Shown: piece by piece, positions 48,884 through 59,931 of the stretch
Numbering within the stretch: the stretch's first letter is position 1
How the letters are laid out: every line of letters begins with the position of its first letter
Assembly (NCBI GenBank): GCA_964036275.1
Contig: OZ038434.1
Coordinates: 14,165,379-14,229,378 of the forward strand
Direction: 5' to 3'
DNA: 64,000 nt
Source: Litoditis marina
Taxonomy: Eukaryota; Nematoda; Chromadorea; Rhabditida; Rhabditidae
Translations under genes and position numbers: made by a program
Notes under the pieces: model-generated
The model's input: only the letters and a program-made list of their open reading frames with translations
Told to the model about the DNA's origin: nothing
Database searches by the model: none

Positions 48884-49453
48884 GGCGTTTCTTATAGTTT
48901 AGCTCAGTTTTCCGTGTAATAAAATAATTACGCGGATAGACAGGTCATTTCATTGTTTTATGTTTGTTTAAAGCTTGTTTGTTGCAACTTACAATTAGTT
49001 AAACTATTAGGTGCATAAAAATTTATATTACCAGAGAATATATATATAGTTATTGTTTCATTGCTTAGATTAGTATAGTTAGTTGTTTTCGATAGCATAT
49101 TTAATTGTTGTAGCATGTGTACGGGTGTCATGCAGTAATGTCATTGTATGATTTTATGAAGTTTTTTTTCCGGCAAATAACAGTTTTTTCACCACGTCCA
49201 TAATTGGTATTACAGTTTTCAACTGTTCAATTATCTCACAAAAATTAGCGTACCATTTCTGTTTTATTGTGATTCGCATGTACCTGTTGATGACCAAAGT
49301 TGCGCGCGGGATACTCATTCTTGCAATGGAAACTTTTTTTCCTCAGGTTCAAAGCGGTGAAGTTTAGAGTGCAAAGATATGAAGATGTATATATGTCGCA
49401 AATTTCGACAAAAAATTATATATGTAGTGATTTTTCGAATTCCTAGTTGCAGA
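48884..49453. other. intergenic, short
   Basis: 570 bp between the TMEM126-like stop and the zinc-finger ATG. It contains the polyadenylation signal at 48918, and a TTGCAG acceptor one base before the ATG at 49454, so the downstream mRNA has either an upstream untranslated exon or a trans-spliced leader. Confidence 0.5.
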
Positions 49454-52400
49454 ATGAGTCCTCGAGGTCGAGGGCGTCCCCGGAAGAGGTCTATCGTGGA
49501 GGAGGGAGAACGGGGAATGGAGCCCGAGATAGAGGAGGAGCAGGCCCCGCAAGAAGACCATGTGGAGGTAGATGATGTGGCAGACGAACCTACACCAGCT
49601 GTAGACGATGAGGTATGAGTAGTATTCACTTTTCTCGAACTGTGCTATTTGTCAGCAGTCCGGAACAGAATGTGTATTGTGATGTATTAAAGGAAAGGCG
49701 CACTTGAATGGTTATTAGTTTGTAAAGTGTGACCGTTCCATAGAAACATGTGAGGCAGCCGTTTGTCGGTTATATGCCGAGTATTGTTGTCTTTCATTTG
49801 AAATTTCGATTATTGTGTAGGCATTTATTCATGTGTATTTTTGAAACCTCTATATGTTGTAGTTCCAGCCCATAAACCAAATTGTGAAGAAAGAAGCGAA
49901 TATGTCTGACGAGGAAGAATTTATAGAAGTCGAACTGGATGATGTGAGTCCTGTCAGTCTTTTTAATCGAAATTGTAGAAAAAGTAACCATCTCAACGGT
50001 GACTCGATTCTTTCGTCTTAGTCTTTTCAACTACTGCTACTGCATTTATCATTCTGCCTTGTTTAGGCTCCTTCCACCAGTGACGTTGGGAACAACGAGT
50101 GCGGTACGCGCAGAGCTACCACTCAGGGCGCTAGCACATCTAGTAGTGAGTTCCATTTTTCGAATGAGTGTTTGCTGTATCATTCATTGTTGACTGTTTC
50201 CGCTTCCGGTTCATATTGTTGTTGTAACACGGTACAAGATCGCGAGTTTCATTAAATCGTTGTTTTTTTTCCTGTGAGTAAATGTTACTCATTAGTTTGT
50301 ATCAATAGTATTGAAACTAAAAATTTAGCAGGATGCTGGATGCGAGTATAAGATGATTTAAACTTGCAGCAGTTTCTACTCGAACGTCGGCCTCAAATTC
50401 TACGCCGAAGACTGTCAAAAGGTCCGCCCCAGCACCCGTACTGTCCGACGAGGTGCGTGCTCTATGAATAAAGTTCTTAGGCGTTGTTAAAGGTAGAATA
50501 ATTGTTGTTCGGATATATCTTATATGGACAAATCAATATCTAACTTTCTATCCGTTTCTTAAAGAAAATACCATGAATTAAAATACCGAACAACCGAACG
50601 GACCCAAAATGGCCAAGTTCCCAGAATACGATTCCGATCGGTCCCACTTCACACTTTTGGAGGTTTCAGCTCAATACGACCGATTAAGCCCTATTTTTTT
50701 TGAGAGGTTGACCCGGCTGTGTTACCTTGCTTGAATGAATGTGTCCATCTTGAATGTATACTGTTAGTCAACTGCACAGTCACGTGAAAAATTTTGAACA
50801 CAGCAGAACTCAGAAACGTGCAGTGACGAAGTGCACGATGCCTAATTAGAATGATAACTTTACGTAACTATTCAAATTAACTTATTGTATAGAATGTGTT
50901 TTGCAGGCCAAGTCGACGAAGAAGAAAAGGGTGCCGGTTTCCGTGGGAACTCATCGCACGCGCGCGGCCACCATGCACGCCCTCATGGTAGAATCAATGA
51001 AGACGGAGGTCACGGAGCATGAGGAGGTCGAGACGGAAGGTTCGTTTTATAGGATAGTGCTGGTCATACCCCAGTGAAGTTATCGGAATAGCCATAAATA
51101 ATTGAAAAAATAGACTACTTTTTCGCTAAAAACGAGAAAATTTGTCCATACTCGATGAAAAATCATTAATTTCCACGTGTTTAATGTTCAAATCTAGAAA
51201 CTGACTCCTTTTTGTTGAGTAGTCGGACTTAACTGGGATAGGGACAAAGGTTTAAATATATCATGATCATGAAACAGAAAAGTTGTGGGTCCTCCCCTAT
51301 CCAGTAACTTGCCACAGGAAACATTTCAATCAGAAACTGAGGTTCACAAACTACAAAGTGAGCTCACTTTTATGATCCAGGTCCGTGTCGTTTTGATGAA
51401 ATAAGAAAACCAGAAGTTCATTTTTTTTGGATTGATGTGGTATGGAATGGTTTTCCAGTCCTCCAGTATTTTCAGGTGCGGAAGGAAGTTCCGAGAACCC
51501 GTTCCAATGTTATATCTGTAAGATGATCCTGCAATCAACAGTGGAGCTAGCCGAGCATCGCAGGGCATTCCACAAAGACTCAGTCGTACGTTTTGTTTGT
51601 GTATTTATGAGAATTTAGATTTTGGTTAAAAAGTAAACAAATAGAGTTTGAATCTGATATTACTTTTTGTTGTCTAGGGTTTCAAGCAGTTTCCGCTTCT
51701 ACCAGTTTTTCGACATCTATCAGGAACTCGACGTACATTTTAAGATGAAATGCTAATTAGGTGGTACTTCTGGTTTGAAAGTTGCAACTTTGGTTCAACC
51801 TAGCTGCTAGCTTTACCGTGTTTAGTACTACGACGGAATGATGGGTAATGATGTGATGGAACTAGGTCATTGTTTTGCAGAACAGACAAGAGGTGGTGTC
51901 GGGCTCTCTGATGTGTGCCCATCCGCACTGCAGTGGCACCTTCCCCGATGTGGCTCATCTGATTGCTCATCTGGTCGCTTTCCACAATCAACAGCAGTAC
52001 AGGATGAGGAAGATTCAGTTTGATCGAATCGACAAGTTTGAGGTAGGATCTGGGGAGTTTTAACACTACTTTAACGAGTTTTGAAGTGTCGAGAGTAGTC
52101 AGATTAGTGTATTCTTCTGTTTTTATCCCTCTCCATAATCAGGCATTTTTCAGGCCTGGCATCGAGATTTGGAGGCAAATTCTCGCTGTAGTTTCATTGC
52201 CAGTCAAGACCCGGAGGGAGAGAGTATGGGTAGGTTTTTCTTCTACATTTGGGGGATCCAAGTATTGAAATTGAAGTATGTGCTGTGTACTTATTTCATG
52301 TACAATTCAGAAACATTTATCTCTGTAATGTTCATCATCGACAGATAATTATGATTTTTCATTCCTTCACTCCTTGTATTGAGTCTGAGTTTGGTATTCG

Positions 52401-55400
52401 GAATTCGATAGTTTCTCCTTTCAGACCTCTATCGTGTGCAGATGTATTGTGAGTTCTGTGATGAGTGGCGGCGACAGTCGGAAAAAGGCCCAGCCAATCC
52501 CCAACAGGTGAGTACGGTAGATCATACTCTGTTCCTACATTATTTAGTCTGATGGTTGACCTGAACATCTTTAGAGATGCCGTGAGTTTTTTCGATAAAC
52601 GCATTTACATCGCTTGTTACATGTAGGTCCGGCTTCATACTTGTAAGTGAAAAGTACGCAGCATAGGTGGGATAGTGTCGGTTCAGCGACTTGAACAGTG
52701 CAACATCCCCTTCACAGAAAAGATGAAAGGTTATAGGTCACCCCTAGGTAATTACCCGATAAACCCAACATTATCACAATAGTTATTGGTCCCTCCTAGC
52801 CTAGTTGAAGGAAAATGTTAAGGATCCCCCAGTTATCTAACCGGGGTAACGCACCTATATTACGCAGCGTAGTTTGCAACTCTACTTGCTTTTCCAACCT
52901 CTTACTGTTGCATCCATTAAGCAAACTACATGATTTTTTTCAGATTCCGAAAACGGTTCTAGGATGCCCTGCTCATTTCACCGCCACCATTGATAACAAG
53001 AAAGAGTTAGTTTTGCTTCCTTTTTGCTATAACCTATATGTCTCACTTGTTATAGTTTGCATAACATTGAGATAGAATGCGGTGGTTTTAGTGCTATGTG
53101 CTTGTGTCTGATGCAAATTATTGTAGACTGGTGTTGTCTATCAGATATCCACGAATATATTTCAGTTTCTGTTTAATTTATTGTCTTTCTGATACATATT
53201 GATAAATGAATATTCTTGCATTGCAGTAGAGCGTCGGTAGTTGGTTGTTTTGCCCATTTGGGTCATCACAAGAAGCCGTCCTGGTCCGTTATTCCTTGCG
53301 ATGCGGCAGTCAAGAGAGAAGGTCCTTTCTCATCGGTATGTTACTGTTGTCCTCTTTCATACTTGTATTTTTATATACATATACAGATCGTGATGTAGTT
53401 ATGAAACCCAATCGTAGCTTAGTAGTGTAACGTTTTACTCCAAACCTGTTCTTTTTCTCTGTCGTTGGAGTGTCATATTTAGCACTCTTCATTGTTTATT
53501 CTGATCCTGTACTATAAATTGAAATAACTTTTGATCACGTCAGGTTATAGCGTTAGCTGCTGACGTAGAACAGTGGAAAGAGGAAATGGGTATCTCAGTG
53601 ACTGTGCGAAGCAGTTTTAGCTGTTAGCTCCTGACTAGGTTCATTAAATTTTGTACTGGTTTCAGGTGAAATGTCGAAGCTGTGACATGACGTTTCGTTC
53701 TGCCGCCGCCGCCACGCGACATCATCGTCACGTACACGACGGGGTTCCCATCACCAAGGCCGAACCAAAGTAAGACATAAGACTACGTTAACGGTTAAAC
53801 AATTGGGCAGCGCTGTTCCAAATGCAGTTAGACGTGTTATCGCGTTTTTGGTGTTGAATTCAGTGCAGGGATAAAGCGATCATTGAAACCGTACTGGGGG
53901 TTTAATCGAGTTCAGCATTTCGAATAGTCGAGTTTGGGCATAATCGAGTTTTTGAATTTTATTTTGAGTCGACATGACTGGAACATTTTTGAGTTTTCTG
54001 AGTCCCCCACTCTCGTTCGACTTAAACAACCTACAACCCTAAGCAAGCTTCACAATAATGTTGATCTATTGCGATTATTGGCAATACTCTTCCCTACCCG
54101 GTATATTACACTCTAATGTTGCAGACTTCCGTCGCTGGAATGTGGTGACCCTGAATGTGACATCGTGTGCGACAGCATGGCCACCCTGGTGCAACACGTG
54201 TCCGAGGCACATCGGCGGGACGATCTCTCGGTCGAGGAGTACAAGTTCAACACTCTGCAGGACTTCGAGGTACGTATCATCTTACTTCAGTAGTACTGTG
54301 TACGTAGCTAGAAATAACGGACCCTTTCTTCACAATCGGCATCATTTCTGATTCCTGGTGAAAAATCATGAGCTTTTATATATATTTAATATGACATTAA
54401 TAAGTGTAACATGAACACACTTATTAATATCTGGATCCGGAATGAGCAAGGAACTCGTATCTCTGCTGGCTGAACATTGTGGTAAATGATAGTTTCCATT
54501 GGTAGCAGTTTCGAACAACTTTCGGCGGAAAACAACAAATGATGAAAATTCGTAATTGATTAGATGTGGATTTTTCTAGAGCTGGAAGTTGCGTATGGAG
54601 GCAGACACGTGCTCACGTTTCACACGGATTTCGGGGCGAGAGATGAAGCACGAGGCATCCAAGTGGGTCTTTTTCCTGATACAGATATTTCAATTAAGCT
54701 CCGCTTCTTCATTGAGAAAGGACTATAAGATCGACATTGCCCACAAATCATCGTTCATCCTAAGAAAAGTCTCAATTATTTGCGAATTCATTGTTCTCTT
54801 TGTAGATACTATCTGTGTCATTTGAGTGGACACACGAATCGGAGTCGTCGTGGCAAGGCGGGCAATATGCCGGAGGAGAAACAGAGGAATCGCCCCACCA
54901 AGAAGATGGGCAGATATTGCACGGCCTTCATGAGCTTCAAGCACAACAAGAGGAACGAGTCAGTACCTAATCATACATTCATTGATTGAGGAAAACAGTT
55001 ACTTGAACTGAATCCTGAATGTCAGCAAACTTTCGGGTGAAAAGATATACTGAATATCATGTTTTCATTAGAGTCCAAACTGACTGAACGAACTGAACCA
55101 ATATGAACTATTTACCGTTATTATTTTGTGATTTTGCTTCTTAATCATTGAGGGCGAGTATCTTCATTGGAAACTGTAATAATGATGTGGTGGACCAATG
55201 TCAATAGTTGACTTGTCGCCAGCTTGGTGTCGGTCCAACTCTTATTGGGGTCCTATACTTGAGAGCAAATATCCATTCAATGTTGTAAACAAATGTTACA
55301 ATAGTTTGGCAATTCTTATAATATATACTATTGTCTTAAGCTCGGTGTCGGTGCGAGGCTGTCTAGGTCATTTCGGTCATCCGTACGACGTGCGTCGTCT

Positions 55401-58400
55401 GCCGGTTCCGGAGTTGTTGAAGAAGGAAATAGCCGACCTCCTGCTTAAGGGCTGCTCCGAAGATGACATTGTTCAACTAGTTAGAAGTGAGAATACCTTC
55501 TTCCCATGTTTTTAGTTTTGGCTGCAATTTTGTCCACTTGATTTCAAGTTTGAGATACTCCATACTCCCAAAGTCCCAACAGTTAGGACGTGAAGGTAAC
55601 TTGACACACATCGGTATTCATCAGAACTGTTCTTAGTGGTTGATCGGGTGGGACATGAACTATTCGAGATATCGAGTTATTTTCTCATTCATATTCAAAT
55701 TTCATATGTGTATTGTTTATTGTATCTTCTCATTACAGGCCGCAGCTCGGAAAGTGAACGCGGCTATTGGCTTCAACGCTACGAAGTCCGCAACATTTCT
55801 CTGAAACTGCAAAGAGAAGGCACCTACATCAAGAACATCTTCCAGCACGTTAGTTTGCTTTGCTGCCGTTTTGTTTCTGCTGGAAACTAAAAAAAAAACG
55901 TTTTAATTGACATTTCATCGTTTTCATTTCTCTCACTTTTTTAGTTTCTAATTCCGCTCAATTCTATTCAGCTTTTCGGGCAGTTTTCAATCAGCTTCTA
56001 CATATTTGATATATATCGAAAGACTAGTTTCTACCTCCATCTCATCTATTTCTCTATCAGGAGGAGGACGAGCGAGAATGGGAGGAGACGATGGCAGTAG
56101 CCACCGCCTACCACATGAACCAGGACACCACCATAGACGCGCCGAGTACCAGTCATTTCGCCGCACCTCAGGTATGACGGATGACCGCGTTTGTGCTGTA
56201 GCCTTCTGCTTTCTTCATACGGTACGATTCCAGAGTATTGTCCGAAAACGTAATGTAACTATGATCAAACTACAAACTCAACATGTGCGGTGCGACAAAA
56301 TAACAGGGGCATGGGGCTTCGTTTGATTTTCAAGTTTCTTGTAAGGGAGGTATGAATGAGTTTTGGTGTGTGATTATGAGTCCTGTATCACACAACTGTG
56401 ACATTGAATCATGTTCTGACTCGAGAGACTGGGAGAATATACGTTACGTATATACTATTATTCTGTTTTCAGTTCTCTCTGCGTCCAGACGTGGAACCAG
56501 TTGAAGACGTGAAGCCGATGCCGATGACTGTTCGATTCAAGACGAGATCTCTGGCCGAGTAAGTCTACTGGATAATTCTCAACCGTGTTCCGAATAGGTT
56601 TTTTTGTTGTTGATCAGCCACTAAAGCTGTTTTTCAATGGTTTGGTCATGCTTTGGTGTAAGATCCTAGACAAAGACAACGCTAACTGGTGAACTGCACA
56701 TAGTACCTAAGGTGTTTTGGTAAAGGTTGGGTGAATTACCTTCTTTAAAATTCAATCTTCACTCAGTTCTTTATTGTTTTCCAGAATCCATGCTTCTCGT
56801 CGTCGTGGAAATGGAATGCATTCCGGCAGTGGGGCTCGGTTGATTGGAAGAGGCGCCCGCCCTAAATTGATGGTACGCTATAGATCGAAACTTTCCCCTG
56901 TACACTCACATGGCACCAGACTAAGACTTTTACGGCCGGCACGCCACTAAGAAAAGGGACCCGAACGCCCTCCTGCCCTCCTCCTTACCGGAAACCCTAA
57001 TATTTTGACTCATTTTCACAAAAAAAAACTTTCAACCCCTCCGCCAAAACTAGGCCAAGTTAGTGTATGCTTTCCCCCATACCTTGTTTCGTGTCGTTTT
57101 AAAATGCTTAAACTGTTTCATTCAAAATTTATCTTAAGATGTAACTAATAGTTTTGGGAGTTGAGTTGGCAGATAGAATGGATATAGAGTTGGTTTGTGA
57201 TGATTTTTTTAAAATGTAAAATGATCACAGAACGTGTTATTAAAGGCTAACGTGACATAATATTTTTATTTGCAGATGCCTCAGGACATGGAGGTTGTAG
57301 AATATGTGGATGCCGGTGACTACACTGGAGAGGGGGAGATTGTGGAAATGGTCAGTTGACAGGTTTCGTCTCGAAAATTACTCGGAGGGGCTCGAACTTC
57401 ATACAATACAATACAAACTTTTATTTCTTACAATACAATACAAACTGAACATTACCATTAATAGTTTCAGAAATTCAGCTGAAGGGCCAAAATGTTTGCT
57501 AAAGTTTGTTCTCCATACGTGCCGTAATGTACACATTTGAACCGAACATCAACTGGATCAAACTACAAAACCAGAGGGACAGTGCAATGTGATTTGAAGA
57601 GAGTCAAACTTATAATTTTATAATGAATTTTATATTTTCTCACTTTCTCTCTCTCTCCTATCTATAACAACCGTATTGTTCAGCGTGAGGTTGACGGTAT
57701 GTTGGACGCGAACGGCGCCATGTACTATGGAGAGGCGGAGGCGTATCCGGAACAGAAGGTCGTCTCTCTGCCCCATCACTTGGAAGAACAAGGTTAGACT
57801 GCCAATATTGGTGATATTTATCCACATAGTAGGAAGGTGTGACTGCTCTTTGAGAAAAAAACCTATTTCCATGTGAACATGGCAATATTTTTATTTTCAG
57901 CAATTCACGGGACTATTCCGTTTTTCGATTTTTTTCTCTCTGGCCATCTTGACGGTGTTATTGGAGATAACCTTCATCCGAATATACGAAAAAGGAAAAG
58001 TAACTCGAAATAGACATCTGTCCATCATTCCAATTGCTTCCAGCCTCTCCCCCGTCTGCCATGGTCTCCTCTCGCAAGAGAATGCCCCTGCTGAAGGAGC
58101 CGGCTGTCACGGGAAATCCCGAATTTGACGATCTCATGTCGCGAATCAAGGACAGAATTGATGTACGTTACGGAATACTTCTTTTCTACATTGTTTGCAA
58201 AACGTAGGATAATTCTAGTTTCTGGATCTGACAAATTTGCTCTGGAAGTTAAATCACTACGGTATGCTACGAAACCGTAAAATAACTAAGAAGAGACTAG
58301 GTGAACCTGGATTTATGCCGATAAGCGATATCCTGACTGAAATCGAACATTCCAGTTTTGGCTCATTTTTAGTGGAAATACCTAGAGGTCAGTTTCATGA

Positions 58401-59663
58401 AATGGGCACCGTACAAAAGATAAATAGCATTTTGATTATCCAACAAATACGCGATTTTGTCAAAGTTCATACTTTACAGAAAATTTCCCTACAACTGAAG
58501 GTGACTCAAGATGTAGCGATGGCTGAAGACTTGCTCAAGGAGTTGAAGGTGAACATTGTTTATGGTCGGGCTGCGCCACGCTCTTCATTTTGAATTACAA
58601 TAAGTGGATTGTGATCGTTGATCTACACACTGTCTTATCCTACAAATATCAACGACAGTATGCACACTACGAGTAATCGCGGTTCGGTAGTACACAGTGA
58701 AAGTAAAAAGACATAGCGTATCATATTCTTTATTTCTCTTATTCTCCTAGTTCGCATTACTTTCTGTGAGCTTCAATTTATTCATATACCTATTTGTTCT
58801 TTCAGTCTCTGGAGGGTCGTTTGGTGTCACAGGGAGTGGGTCAGACAACAGTTCCCGCATTGGATCTTCAGCTGCCGGCTGCAGAGTCTAGATGGACAGT
58901 TGGCAATGAAGAGTATTATGGAGGTTGGTTCTTTGTATCCGAAATTTATGGTCTAACTTACGTTTGAATTGTCATTACGCAATAGTGGGTTTTTTTCTTT
59001 TGCTGTAAGCTTGTTTTAGACGGCTTTGGTACTTCATACTCTTTTCAAATGGTGTAGCGGAACTTTTCTGAGAAACTCGCGTATTGATTGAATTTATCTG
59101 CATCTCGCCTAAATAGAATATAATCGCTAGGTCTCAGGGCTATAGCAACATTTTTTTAAAAGTACGAACGCATACTTATGTTCGAGGTTAGAGGCAAGGA
59201 AAGAAACATGTATAATCGTGAAATTGCAGATTACCAGCTGGCTACCACGGTGGAACACGAGGAAGAAGTGAATGACGATGGGACAGATACTGCCTACAGC
59301 GACTACATGGACGACAGCGGAAGATCGGTTCGTTTTATCAGAGTTTTATGAAAATGTCGGAAGCTAGAAACAGTTTTCCTCATCCACATCCTGGTAAACT
59401 GGCGGAGGAATTTTTGAAAAAATCAAAGTTATCTGATGGGCAGTTACGGAAAGTAACCCCATTTCGAAACGAGCTGACGTTATCTAATGAATCTTGAAAA
59501 TCTCGATTATTGGAGAATAGTTCCGTTTCTATTGAGTATGATTGTGGATGAGTTATTTTCTACATATAACGAGATAATTTGTTTTCATTGGATTCAAACG
59601 AAATGTGAACGAATGTATTTTCAGGCTCCTGTTGATGTTGAGGGCGAAGAAGTTGTGGACTGA
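49454..59663 (+). CDS. AT-hook / multi zinc-finger nuclear protein (927 aa, 27 exons)
   Basis: 27 exons, all in phase: 49454-49612, 49869-49943, 50067-50145, 50370-50452, 50907-51039, 51476-51585, 51881-52042, 52154-52229, 52425-52507, 52944-53005, 53227-53335, 53666-53769, 54125-54269, 54580-54662, 54806-54958, 55341-55486, 55739-55848, 56061-56171, 56473-56558, 56785-56872, 57276-57350, 57684-57792, 58044-58162, 58480-58548, 58806-58923, 59230-59327 and 59625-59663. Residues 1-10 are an AT-hook (RGRGRPRKR), followed by acidic and basic disordered stretches. C2H2 fingers include CYICKM...HRRAFH, CAHPHC...HLVAFH, CRSCDM...HRHVH and CGDPEC...HVSEAH. Two copies of a C-C-H-H module (GCPAHFTATI...GCFAHLGHH and CTAFMSF...GCLGHFGH) recall the DNA-binding domains of MULE/FLYWCH-type proteins. 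The tail is acidic. Probably a chromatin or transcription factor; no orthologue recognised. Confidence 0.8.
50757..50890 (+). mobile_element. TIR MITE with E-box ends, copy 3 (zinc-finger intron)
   Basis: ACTGTTAGTCAACTGCACAG TCACGTG...ACTATTCAAATTAACTTATTG inside intron 4 of the zinc-finger gene. Its right end reaches to within about 16 bases of the next exon. Confidence 0.65.
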
Positions 59664-59931
59664 GCGGGTGTTATGATGTCATTTGCATTTGTACTTAGTG
59701 AATTGTAGAATTTGTTGCTCGCTAGGTAAAATTGTACAATTTTTCTCTCGATGGCGGTGTGATTTTGTTAATGAATTCGCATATTGTGGCATGTTCTTTT
59801 GTTTGAGTTTTGCGGAATGAAAATGTTTATTAGAGTACGTTTTTTAAGCGGTAAAAGGATAACAATTGACAAGCAGATTCAAGCATAGTTCGACGATAAG
59901 AATACAAAAATGATAGTTTCTTTTGGAAAAG

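Noticed and set aside
49315..49629. Minus-strand frames opposite the first zinc-finger exon
   Set aside because: Shadow of the plus-strand exon 49454-49612, whose frame, AT-hook and splice donor are convincing.
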